Shown here in pieces: positions 34,282 through 42,551 of a DNA stretch of 64,000 bases (position 1 is its first letter; each line of letters begins with the position of its first letter). The translations under genes were made by a program, and so were the position numbers. Below the pieces are notes generated by a model that saw only the letters and a program-made list of their open reading frames with translations, did not search any database and was not told the origin of the DNA. Origin of the DNA: DATIUV01 sp049322755 (GTDB taxonomy: Bacteria > Pseudomonadota > Gammaproteobacteria > Burkholderiales > UBA6910); assembly GCA_049322755.1 (NCBI GenBank), contig JBMOQX010000005.1, forward strand, positions 104,171 through 168,170, in the 5' to 3' direction.

Positions 34282-35137
34282 CGAGGTCCGCCGGCAGGCT
34301 GATCTGGTACTTGGGATCGAGCTTGCCGCCGGGGAACAGCGCGCGTTTGCCTTTGCCCAGGTCCACGCCGCGCAGGTCCAGGCGGTCAAACCATGCGTGG
34401 CCCTGCCGCTCGGCCAGCGCGAGGAAGAGCCGCTTCACCTTGATGCTCCCGCAATGGCGCAGCAGCGCGCTCATCCGCGCCGGACGAATGTTCGCCAGTC
34501 CTTGCAGCATGACCCAAGCCTGGTAGATCGACTCGCGATCCGGCACGTCCTGCAGCATTTCCAGGAAGGCGCGTTCCTCGGTTGAATACACGAGCGGCCA
34601 GTCGGACTCCCCCCACTTCTCCACGCGCAGGCCACTTTCGGCGAGCTGTGCGTCGTGAACGACCCGTTCGCGTCTGTCAACAACTTCACCCTCATGAAGC
34701 CATACGTAGGACACGGGTAGAGAACTGAGGATCGTGTCTGGTCGCACAACGATCTTCTCCAACAGCGGCAGAGCCCGCGCCCAAGCGGGCAACCCGCTCG
34801 GCCCGAACAGCTTAATCGTCTCCGCCCCGCGCAGGCGCGCGTAGTGCCCGAAGCCCGCGTGCTCCAACGCCGTCGATCCACCGATGTGCAGCGGCAACTT
34901 CTCGATCAGCAGCAGAGACGCCACGACGTGCTGCCACTTCAAGGGCGGGCCGGGGCGGCGATACACCCCGCGCGCTGGAGATTCCAGCCAACCGCTGGAT
35001 ACGTAGTGCCCCAGCAGCTGGCGATAATAGCCATGGGCATCCAGCCACGCCGCGGAGGCGAGCAGCCCGGCCGGCAGCTCGCCCTGAAGGCGGCTGAGCT
35101 TGGAGGGGTTCGCTCTCGGATCGCTTTGTCCAGTCAT
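34265..35137 (-). CDS. AbiEi-type antitoxin/transcriptional regulator
   Basis: A cytoplasmic antitoxin that in this family also represses its own operon. The N-terminal winged helix covers about residues 10-70 (GLLASAAWLDAHGYYRQLL, YVSSGWLESPARGVYRRPG). The AbiEi core follows (LPLHIGGSTALEHAGFGHYA, ETIKLFGPSG). The C terminus holds STEERAFLEMLQDVPD and LFLALAERQGHAWFDRLDL. ATG 35137 is used; an upstream TTG at 35146 is in frame. Two ACTAGACA repeats lie in the AT-rich promoter. Partner: the AbiEii toxin gene, overlapping downstream. Confidence 0.87.
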   Translation of the reverse strand: MTGQSDPRANPSKLSRLQGELPAGLLASAAWLDAHGYYRQLLGHYVSSGWLESPARGVYRRPGPPLKWQHVVASLLLIEKLPLHIGGSTALEHAGFGHYARLRGAETIKLFGPSGLPAWARALPLLEKIVVRPDTILSSLPVSYVWLHEGEVVDRRERVVHDAQLAESGLRVEKWGESDWPLVYSTEERAFLEMLQDVPDRESIYQAWVMLQGLANIRPARMSALLRHCGSIKVKRLFLALAERQGHAWFDRLDLRGVDLGKGKRALFPGGKLDPKYQISLPADLDDHAR

Positions 35138-35212
35138 ACTAGACAAGTTAGCTTTCTTTCAAACCAAAGGCAAGTTTTCTTTTTGGCTATTTTATCCAAC
35201 CAGACTAGACAT
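35138..35212 (-). promoter_or_regulatory. abiE promoter region with two ACTAGACA repeats
   Basis: ACTAGACA occurs at 35138-35145 and 35204-35211 within an AT-rich segment immediately upstream of abiEi. AbiEi antitoxins bind repeated sites in their own promoters, so these are candidate operators. Confidence 0.5.
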
Positions 35213-35245
35213 AAGTCATCACGGGCAAACCGCCAGGCATAACTG

Positions 35246-35433
35246 CCCTGGATTCCGGTCTGCGCCGGAATGACGATGAAGATAACCGCGCTGCTATTTA
35301 GCTCGTCACCCCGGCGGACGCCGGGGTCCAGCGTCTTGCTCCCTTAGCCCGTCGCCCCGGCGGAGCCTGCCCCGTACCGCGATACGGGGGCCGGGGCCCA
35401 GGGTCTTTAGCCCGCCCGGATTCCCGCCTGCGC
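35246..35433. repeat. Mosaic palindromic repeat cluster, copy 3
   Basis: GATTCCGGTCTGCGCCGGAA is followed by GTCACCCCGGCGGACGCCGG and GTCGCCCCGGCGGAGCCTG, then the 20-mer hairpin CCCCGTACCGCGATACGGGG (35370-35389) and a GATTCCCGCCTGCGCGCGAT end. The cluster abuts and truncates the WYL fragment. Confidence 0.75.
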
Positions 35434-35625
35434 GCGATCGAACACGTACCTGCCCGCCTCCGCGCTGTAGACGATCGGCGCGTTCATCCGGTCGCGCATG
35501 TACTCCAGATCGCGCTTGAAGGTGGCCAGCGAGACTTCCAGCTCGTCGAGAAACACCTGCCGCGGCACCGCCCGGCCGCGGTTCAGGAGTTCGATGATCT
35601 TGTGGAAGCGTTCGGTGCGGTTCAT
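35407..35625 (-). pseudogene. Truncated duplicate of the WYL regulator gene (5' end only)
   Basis: From ATG 35625 the first 64 codons are almost identical to those of the full WYL gene at 33230 (MNRTERFHKIIELLNRG, AGRYVFDRA). The frame then enters repeat sequence and stops. It lies 44 bases after the unknown 244-residue gene and on the same strand, the position expected for the fourth gene of that operon. The helix-turn-helix is intact, so a short DNA-binding peptide is conceivable, but the sensor domain is lost. Confidence 0.85.
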
Positions 35626-35669
35626 GGTTTCCGCGCCCAATAAGAAATGATGGTTGGCAGATTAAGCGA

Positions 35670-36404
35670 TCAACCGAACATCGTCCCCTGCCCGCGCCAG
35701 TCATCGAACTCGGGCGGCAGCAGTTCCAGGATCTCCTGCCCGGTCATGCCGTAGATGTCGTAGGTGACGTCCAACTGCTGCAGCACCCGCACGAAGCGCA
35801 ACACGGTGCCGGGGCGCGGGGTCGCCGCCTGGGCGCCGCGCTTCGGCGTGCCCTTGCCCCGGTCCAGATAGAGCCGGTTCAGCGCTTCCAGCACGCCGCG
35901 GCTGGCGATCAAATCGGTGCGGCTGGTGATCTCCCGGTAAACCCGCTGCTCCAGATGCAGGCGTCCGGACAGCAGCAGGATCGCATGGCCGCGATGGCGG
36001 CGGTAAACCGCGTACGGCCCGTAAAGCAGATGCCGGTAACGGTAGCGGAAGCCGAAATCCGGCACATGCCGATAGTCGCTTCCCGGTTTGCGCGATCCGT
36101 CCGGCGCGGCGGGACACACCTGGTCGAAGTAGTAGAGCGAAAGCCAAGCCCACAGGCCGCGGTTGCCCTCGACCTGCTCGTGCGGCAGCGCCTGCAGCTG
36201 CTGCCACAGGTATTCGCCGGCGCCCCAGCGGCTGGCGAACGGCTTGCGCTCGAGCCAGACGTCCGCCGGCGGCTCGACGGTGGCCGCCGGGTCGTTCAGC
36301 AACTCGACCGGTGGCGGCGTACGGGCGCCGGCGCGCAGTTGCGCGAGGTAGGCCCGCAGCCGCTCGATACCGGCCGCGTTCAGTGCCCGCGCCAGGTCCG
36401 CCAT
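35670..36404 (-). CDS. Protein of unknown function, third gene of the GHKL-ATPase operon (DUF6339-like)
   Basis: A 244-residue soluble protein starting MADLARALNAAGIERLRAYL. WLERKPFASRWGAGEYLWQQ, NRGLWAWLSLYYFDQVCP, YRHVPDFGFRYRYRHLLYGP and a helical EALNRLYLDRGKGTPKRGAQ are its clearest segments; the end reads PPEFDDWRGQGTMFG. I tentatively associate it with DUF6339, a family without a known activity. Its ATG overlaps the TGA of the previous gene (ATGA), so translation is coupled. No nuclease motif is obvious. Confidence 0.75.
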   Translation of the reverse strand: MADLARALNAAGIERLRAYLAQLRAGARTPPPVELLNDPAATVEPPADVWLERKPFASRWGAGEYLWQQLQALPHEQVEGNRGLWAWLSLYYFDQVCPAAPDGSRKPGSDYRHVPDFGFRYRYRHLLYGPYAVYRRHRGHAILLLSGRLHLEQRVYREITSRTDLIASRGVLEALNRLYLDRGKGTPKRGAQAATPRPGTVLRFVRVLQQLDVTYDIYGMTGQEILELLPPEFDDWRGQGTMFG

Positions 36405-37180
36405 CAGACGCTCCCCCGCGCCAGCGCCCGCTCGAACCGGGTGCGCGCTTCCCGCGCGCGGCAGAATGCCTGCACCGCGGCGTCGATCCATTCCTCCTGG
36501 CGGGCGCGTGCCTCCTCGCCCTCGCCTTCGGGGGGCGGCTCGACGCCGCCCTGCGCACAGACGTAGCGCAGCCACAGCGACGGCCAGTCCGACTCGTCCA
36601 GCTCCGGGTCGGTCTGTCCCAGCTCCACCACCGCCTCGTGCAGGATCCGCCGCACCACCTCCGGATAGACCAGCGCCAGGAACGAGTCCGCCGAGCGCGC
36701 CGCCTCGCCGATGTCGGATACCCGCCGGTTCAGCTCCAGCACCGGCCAGTCGGAGAGATCCAGCCGCCACAGCCGATCGCCCAGATCGCGGAACTCCACC
36801 GGCAGCAGCGACTGCCGGTGCGCCTCGTCCTGCTCCGGGCGCAGCGGCACCAGCTTGTCCGCCACCGCCAGCAGCAGGCCCCGCCGTGCCCCGGTGCCCA
36901 CCACCTTGAGTCGGAACTTGGGGAGCGGCGACGGCGTGATCTCCGCCAGCCGCAGATCGAGGGGCACCGCCGTCGCGCCGACGGTGCCGAATGAGAACCG
37001 CATGTACGACGTGACGTTGTACGCCTCGACGAACACGTTGGCGTTCTTGGGAAAGTTGGAACCGGACAAGTCGAACTCCGCGGCGAACGACCACACGCCA
37101 TCCTCCGCCGGCAGCAGGCGCACGGTGACGTGGGTGCGCGCGATGCGCCGCCGGCCGGTGTAGTTCAGGCGCCGGATCAC
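36404..37180 (-). CDS. Protein of unknown function, second gene of the GHKL-ATPase operon
   Basis: A 258-residue protein from GTG 37180, which overlaps the TGA of the ATPase gene (GTGA). The N-terminal half is beta-rich (VIRRLNYTGRRRIARTHVTV, WSFAAEFDLSGSNFPKNANV, AYNVTSYMRFSFG). The second half is helical and acidic (SFLALVYPEVVRRILHEAVV, ELDESDWPSLWLRYVCAQ) and ends in an Arg-rich helix. I know no family name for it. Tight overlaps on both sides say it works with the ATPase and the 244-residue protein, possibly as an adaptor. Confidence 0.75.
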   Translation of the reverse strand: MIRRLNYTGRRRIARTHVTVRLLPAEDGVWSFAAEFDLSGSNFPKNANVFVEAYNVTSYMRFSFGTVGATAVPLDLRLAEITPSPLPKFRLKVVGTGARRGLLLAVADKLVPLRPEQDEAHRQSLLPVEFRDLGDRLWRLDLSDWPVLELNRRVSDIGEAARSADSFLALVYPEVVRRILHEAVVELGQTDPELDESDWPSLWLRYVCAQGGVEPPPEGEGEEARARQEEWIDAAVQAFCRAREARTRFERALARGSV

Positions 37181-39093
37181 GGCGTCTCGTCCTCCGCGGC
37201 CAACACCCGCACGCGCACGTCGCGGCGCGGGTCGAAGCCCCGGACCGTCACTTCGAAGCGCGGATCGTCGATGCGCAGCAGCAGTCGGTTGTCCGCCTTG
37301 CGCACGGCCGCGGCGCCACGCGCCTTGACGTCGATCGGCGCGCTCTCGAACGAAAAATCGAACGGCTGGTAAAGCGAGAATGGTTTGCCGCGCCGCACCT
37401 CGTACGCGGCGTGGATTTCCGCGAAGCGCGGAGCGGTCACGGCCTCCGTGATGCCCGAAATGCGGAAGCCGCCGCGCAGCTTCTGCAGCTGGAAGAAGCG
37501 GTCGTGACCCACCGTCTCCATCTCCGCGCCCTCGCCGCTGCCGTCCACGCCGGAGCGCTCGTCGCGGCGCCGGTCGCGCTCCACCACCGCCTCTTCGGTG
37601 GGCAGCTCCAGCGAGAACAGATGCCGCAGCAGCTGGAAATCGCGACCCTCGGCGGGCCGGGTCAGGACGCGCACCAGCTCCCGCGGCGCGACCTTGACGT
37701 AGCGCAGCGTGTAGGGGCCGTGCCGGTAGCGCTCCTTGAACCGCGGCGAGCGCTCCTGCCACTCGGTGTGGGCGGGATTCTCGGAGTCGCCCAGCAGCGC
37801 CGACAGCGCCCGGTCACGCACGCACACGATCGCCCGCACGCCGGACGGCAGGCCGCTGCGCACGCCGGCGACGGTGATGCCGTCGCGCACGAAATGCTCG
37901 TCGGCTCCGGACAGGTGGTCGTCGCGCTACAGAAACACGTCGAAGCTGGCGAGCGCGGCGTCGGCGTTGGCGGGCTTGACCCAGACCGGGACCCGCAGCG
38001 CGATGCGCTCGCCGGTTGCGAACTGCCTGCGCAGCGGCGCGAGCGCCTGGTCCAGCCCCTCGTCCGCGCCCCAGCGGGGAGCAGCGCCCGACGGCGGCTC
38101 AGGGAGTTTAAGGAACCGCTCGGCGGCCAGGTCCAACCCCCATCGCGCCAGCTCGACCAGCGGCTGCAGCCGGGCGCCCTCGCCGCCCCCCAAGCTCTCG
38201 ACCAACCGCATCACCGTGCGGGCGTCCAGCGTTTCCGCGCGGCCGTCGCGCACAACTTCCACCACGAGATCGCCAGCGAGGATCGGCAAGAAGTAATGCC
38301 GCACCACGGACGGCAGGACGGCTTCCGGCGTCAGATCCGGATCGGGATAGGGAATGACCACCGACAGCCCCGGCTCGCGGCTTCGCGCGACGCCGAAATC
38401 CTGCCGGAAGGTGTCGATGACTTCTGCATCGTCGACCGGCAGCGCGAAGTCGCCGCGGAACCCGCCAAAGTAACCGTACGGGTAGTAGCGCGCTCCGTCG
38501 AGCTTGTGGATGCGCAGCACCGCCTGACCCATCAGCAGCCGGCGGCCGTCGTCCCGCCGCACCGTCAAGGCGAAGAACGCATTGATGCGCGACGCCGCCG
38601 GAAATACCGTCTTGCCCAGCCCCCAGCGCCCCAGATCCGAGGACTGCTTGCGCGAGCGTCCCACGTTGCGCCAGAAATAGTAGAAATCGTTGCGCACGCC
38701 CGCGGCGCCGATCTCCTCGTCCTCGCTCTGCCCCGGGTCGCCCTGCAGGCCCCGCGTGCCGAAGTCCTCCAGCACCAGGAAGCTCAGCGGCTCCCCGGGC
38801 GGGGGCGGTTGCGCGATCCCCGCGCGGTCGGCCGCAAGGTGCTCGCGCAGGCCGGCCAGGTAGCGCTCCGCCTGGTCGCCCTCCAGCATCGCCGCCGGCG
38901 ACGAGAACGCGAACCGTACCCGCGCCGGCTCCCCGCCGGCCCGGGCGTCCAGCGAGTTCTGGATCGCCTCGCGCACCAGCGCGTCGGCCAGACTGCCGAG
39001 CACTTCGGTGGAGAAGAACTCGCTCTCGATCGGATCGATGTTCATCTCGCCGGGGTGCATGCGGCGGAACTTCCAGGCTGGATCGTTGCTCAT
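37177..39093 (-). pseudogene. GHKL (Hsp90-like) ATPase gene with an in-frame TAG at codon 389
   Basis: The first gene of the operon. ATG 39093 begins MSNDPAWKFRRMHPGEMNID. The Bergerat ATP site is clear: LVREAIQNSLDA (Glu42, Asn46, Asp49), FLVLEDFGTRGL and LGRWGLGKTVFPAAS, as in MORC/Hsp90-like ATPases of defence loci. After FDVFL the codon is TAG (37927-37929), yet the same frame continues for 249 sensible codons (HLSGADEHFVRDGITVAG, VRAIVCVRDRALSALLGD, FFQLQKLRGGFRISGI) to 37177. The full product would be 638 residues. Either a nonsense mutation split the gene or a second protein is made from GTG 37890. The C-terminal part has no recognised domain. Confidence 0.82.
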
Positions 39094-39162
39094 CAAAGAG
39101 CCGTCACGCGCACCGAACCTTGTCGTCTACTCCAGCTTTGACGCCCCCGCTGCGGACATCCG

Positions 39163-40137
39163 TCACGCCTCAACCGCTTTGGCCGGTCCGGACGGCAAGT
39201 CCAGAGCCTTAACGCGCGGCCCGAACGCGCGCCGAAAGCGCAGCGTGTAATCCACAAGCCAGTCCAGGAACTCGGGCCAGAGGTCTCGTAGGGAAATGTC
39301 CGCCGGCCTTTCCAGAAGAATGATCTTGTCGCCCTTGTCTGGGAATGGATTCCACTTGAGTTTCACGCCGATTTCGCGCTCGATCTCCTCCCGCTCCGCC
39401 GCCAAGCCTTGCAGAGCCAGGTCGGCGAGAAAGCTCCGCATGTATACGCGCACGCCTATACGCTTCTCCCAAGTGCTGGCGATACAGGCCAGATGCACGC
39501 CGGACCTTCCGAGGGCAACGTTGTACCAGTACTGAGGCCGCGGCGTTTGAGTGGACGGCAACTCCTTCACCTCTCGCAGACGCTTCTCGAACTCCGTCCA
39601 GAACTCCAGTTGAAGACGTTTCGTCGGCGTGAACTGCCCCTCCGCCGAAGATCGTGCCGCGATTCGAGCCGCCGTGGCCGGCTTGCTCACCACCGAGAAC
39701 CGTACGGCGGGCTTCGATTCGTCGATCTGCCAAACCTCAAGCCGCACCCCGAAGAATCCCAGGTCTTCCGACGTGTGCTCATTAAGCCAGTCGAACGCTT
39801 TTTGATGCTCTTCCGAGAAGGTGGTCGCAATCAATACCAGGGTGGTTGCGTCCAACGTCGCGCCATAGGTAATGAGTTTTCCAAGATGATCGTGGTCCGT
39901 CTTTCCGAGTTGGTTCTCCACCACGACATACCTGCCGGTCACGGTATCTCGCGCAACGATGTCAGCAGAGTAAGGCCCGACGGCAACCTCTGTCCGTTCG
40001 ACCTCCAGTTCCATGCCCAAGGCTTCGCTTAACCGGGCAATGTTTTCCTCCCGAGCCAGCCAGGGTGTGAACTCACTTACTTCGTGCGGCCATAGCGTCC
40101 GCGGATTGACTGTCTTGAGGTCACCGATTGCGTCCAT
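39163..40137 (-). CDS. DUF4268 protein with PD-(D/E)xK nuclease-like fold
   Basis: A 324-residue protein; ATG 40137 follows GGAGAAG. The N-terminal domain reads LEVERTEVAVGPYSADIVAR (Asp59) then YVVVENQLGKTDHDHLGKLI (Glu74, Gln76), a PD-(D/E)xK-type core in which ExQ replaces ExK. ATTLVLIATTFSEEHQKAFD and LGFFGVRLEVWQID follow. The DUF4268 C-terminal half covers RLQLEFWTEFEKRLRE to DWLVDYTLRFRRAFGP. Such proteins recur in defence islands and are presumed nucleases. It lies 69 bases before the GHKL operon on the same strand and may be cotranscribed with it. Confidence 0.8.
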   Translation of the reverse strand: MDAIGDLKTVNPRTLWPHEVSEFTPWLAREENIARLSEALGMELEVERTEVAVGPYSADIVARDTVTGRYVVVENQLGKTDHDHLGKLITYGATLDATTLVLIATTFSEEHQKAFDWLNEHTSEDLGFFGVRLEVWQIDESKPAVRFSVVSKPATAARIAARSSAEGQFTPTKRLQLEFWTEFEKRLREVKELPSTQTPRPQYWYNVALGRSGVHLACIASTWEKRIGVRVYMRSFLADLALQGLAAEREEIEREIGVKLKWNPFPDKGDKIILLERPADISLRDLWPEFLDWLVDYTLRFRRAFGPRVKALDLPSGPAKAVEA

Positions 40138-40235
40138 GACATCTTCTCCGCAAGTTTCCACATTCCGCCATGCTTTCTTCCGCGGCCGCTAAAACGTCGT
40201 CGCGGCCCGTTCTGCTGTTCAACCGTGCCTTGCCA

Positions 40236-40838
40236 TCAGTCCGATACGTTCTTGAAGTGTCGCTTCAGGCGGTCAACCGTATAGTTCCACTTACCGGTTC
40301 GCGGGCGGCAGACCGTGTTCTGGTTGCCGAAAAATCCCACCTCCGACACGGCCTGACTCAATGGGCGCGCATCCAGCCATTTCACGGGGACAAAATACTC
40401 TGCCTTCTCTTCGTCGTCGGCGACCGCCCAGCCATAGTTTCCAGTGGCCACTTCTTGCAGGGGCTGCTCATGCCCGTCAACTTCTACGCGGAACTCGTTG
40501 GCCCTGACGGGCGGTCCTAGCACCTTTCCGACGCCGACGTATCCGAACCTAGGTACATTCACCCACACGCGGTCACCCGCGGAGAGGGAGAACAATGTGC
40601 GGCTATACCATGGCGCTCCCCCTGCGCTGATGAATCCAAATCGCATCGCGTCCTCCCAGCGCCGGCCGTTGGGGTCATGGCCGAAGGAAACGTAGTACTC
40701 GCCGTTCCATTCACCTTTCGCCTGCGCGGCGCTTGCCGTCGCCTTCCCTTCAGTCTCGACGGGATCAATCAGCCACGCGCGGCTGAGGTACTGCGCGTCG
40801 CCGTCCTGAAACACCTGAAAAAAGATCACGTTGATCGC
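40236..40838 (-). pseudogene. 3' part of a NucS/DUF91-like nuclease gene, separated by an IS
   Basis: This is the C-terminal half of the gene whose 5' half is at 41984-42464. It begins mid-protein, AINVIFFQVFQDGDAQYL then SRAWLIDPVETE, and continues with WNGEYYVSFGHDPNGRRWED, RTLFSLSAGDRVWVNVP and YFVPVKWLDARPLSQA to a stop at 40236. The conserved FQVFQDGD...LSRAWLIDP segment directly follows the nuclease domain in related proteins. Without the IS the frame is continuous. The C-terminal extension looks like an accessory domain of unknown role. Confidence 0.85.
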
Positions 40839-40840
40839 TA

Positions 40841-41981
40841 GTGTCCCGTAACGTAAGTCATGTTAATGTTGGGCTAGGTATCCTTCGTGGAGGAAGGTTC
40901 ATGGCCAACTACGCTCAACCGGTTGCGCTGGGTGCAACCGATCGCGAGGAACTGCTGCGCTTGCAGCGTTCGACGTCGACGCCGGCGGGCCTTAGCCGTC
41001 GAGCACGTGCGGTGCTGCTGATGGCCGAAGGGCTCGCTGGGACCGAGATCGCACGGCTGACAGGGTATACGCCCGTTCAAGTCAGCCGCATTCGCAGCCG
41101 CTTCACCGAAGAGGGCATCCAGGGGCTGCACGATAAGCCCCGCTCGGGTCGGCCTCGCAAGATCACGCAAGCCAAGAGCGCTCGGATCGTCGCGCTCACT
41201 CTCAAGGCTCCGCCGCCCGGCTTGACGCACTGGAGCACCCGAGATCTCGCTGAGCGGGTCGGCGTCTCGCACATGAGCGTGCATCGGCTCTGGCGAACCC
41301 ATGCCCTGCAGCCGCATCGGGTGGAGAGCTTTAAGTTCACCACCGATCCGCACGCCGAGGAGAAGATCCGCGACGTGGTCGGGCTCTACCTCAACCCGCC
41401 CACCAACGCCGTCGTGCTCAGCATGGACGAGAAGACGCAGATTCAGGCGCTTGACCGAACTCAACCGCTGCTGCCACTGCGTGCCGGCCTCCCGGCTCGC
41501 CAGACCCACGACTATCGTCGCCACGGACTCACCAGCCTCTATGCGGCGCTGGAGATTGCCTCCGGCACCGTTCACGGGGAATGCAGCGAGCGGCACACTG
41601 GAGCTGACTTCCTGCGTTTCCTCAAAGGGCTGCACCGTCGCTATCGGGGGCGCGAGTTGCACGTCGTGCTCGATAACTCCTCCACCCATTCGACGCCCGA
41701 GGTGACGGTGTGGTTGGAGGCTCACCCCAATGTCCACTTTCACTTCACGCCCACCGGCGCCTCGTGGCTGAACCTGATCGAGGCGTGGTTCGGGGTCCTC
41801 ACTCGCAAATCCGTGCGCCGCGGTTCCTTCCCCTCGGTGAAGGCGCTCGTCAAACACATCGAACGTTACATCGACCATTGGAACGAGAACCCCACGCCCT
41901 TCGTATGGACCAAGACGCCGGCCGACATCATCCGCAAGGCCGTGCGTCGTGGGCGTTAACATGACTTCGGATACGAGACAC
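40841..41981 (+). mobile_element. Complete IS630-family insertion sequence, 1141 bp
   Basis: The element is bounded by 26-bp imperfect inverted repeats (40841-40866 and 41956-41981, 22 of 26 matching, outer bases GTGTCYCGTA) and flanked on both sides by the dinucleotide TA (40839-40840, 41982-41983). TA duplication is the hallmark of IS630/Tc1 transposition. It carries one intact transposase. Removing the element with one TA restores the interrupted nuclease frame exactly, which suggests a recent insertion. Confidence 0.93.
40901..41959 (+). CDS. IS630 family transposase
   Basis: A 352-residue DDE transposase. ATG 40901 follows GGAGGAAGG. The N-terminal half has two helix-turn-helix regions (EIARLTGYTPVQVSRIRSRF and DLAERVGVSHMSVHRLWRTH). 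The catalytic triad is VVLSMDEKTQIQALDRTQP, LHVVLDNSSTHSTPEV and WLNLIEAWFGVLTRKSVRRG, supplying Asp, Asp and Glu. The stop lies inside the right inverted repeat. Full length and with all catalytic residues, it is probably active. Confidence 0.94.
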   Translation: MANYAQPVALGATDREELLRLQRSTSTPAGLSRRARAVLLMAEGLAGTEIARLTGYTPVQVSRIRSRFTEEGIQGLHDKPRSGRPRKITQAKSARIVALTLKAPPPGLTHWSTRDLAERVGVSHMSVHRLWRTHALQPHRVESFKFTTDPHAEEKIRDVVGLYLNPPTNAVVLSMDEKTQIQALDRTQPLLPLRAGLPARQTHDYRRHGLTSLYAALEIASGTVHGECSERHTGADFLRFLKGLHRRYRGRELHVVLDNSSTHSTPEVTVWLEAHPNVHFHFTPTGASWLNLIEAWFGVLTRKSVRRGSFPSVKALVKHIERYIDHWNENPTPFVWTKTPADIIRKAVRRGR

Positions 41982-41983
41982 TA

Positions 41984-42464
41984 GATCCTTGCTGTTCAGG
42001 TAATTGACGATTCGTTCCGTACTTGGATCCAGGGAGGCAGCAACGACGACGATTTGATGAGAGCCGTCGAGCTGCTCCTCATCGAGCGGGACTCCGAAGC
42101 GACGCTCGAAGGCCTCGCCGAGCGACGCACCACCGGAGAAGTCGGCGTAGATCCGTCCGATTTCGTCCGGCTGAAGCCTCTCGACCCAAGAGGCGTAGTC
42201 GAGTGCCTGCGCCACCACTTCCCGAGGTGTCTTGTCGCGCTTGAGCTCGATGAGGATCAGTTGACCGTCCTGATTCAGACCCAGAAGATCGACAATCCCG
42301 CCATGGGTCGTTTGCACTTGGCGGCCGATCAGGAGCCAGCGCTCTGAAAGGATGGTCGGATCTTCCACGATCATCCTCTCCAGCAATGCCTCCCGCCCCA
42401 GCGTCACCTCGGGAACAGGCTGGGGCTTCTCCCCGATCTTCCAGATCGCGTGGCGAATAGGCAT
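41984..42464 (-). pseudogene. 5' part of a NucS/DUF91-like nuclease gene, interrupted by IS630
   Basis: ATG 42464, after CAGGAG, starts MPIRHAIWKIGEKPQPVPEV. The nuclease core is GGIVDLLGLNQDGQLILIEL with Asp59, Glu73 and the following Lys75. TPREVVAQALDYASWVERL is the family's typical next segment, and SHQIVVVAASLDPSTERIVN precedes the break. The IS entered after the codons for LNSKD. Joined to 40236-40838 the protein would be 361 residues. The half alone keeps the catalytic residues but ends in IS-derived codons. It lies downstream of hsdM on the same strand. Confidence 0.87.
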
Positions 42465-42551
42465 AACCGCTCCTTGCTCCTGCTGCGTCCCTGGGCGATT
42501 CAGCGCGCCCTGCCGACAATCAGCTCACCGGCCTGAGCCACGCCTGCTGGC

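Noticed and set aside
30258..35433. Tandem GC-rich repeats considered as a CRISPR array
   Set aside because: Units are palindromic, of variable spacing, and lack unique spacers of constant length; no cas genes are present.
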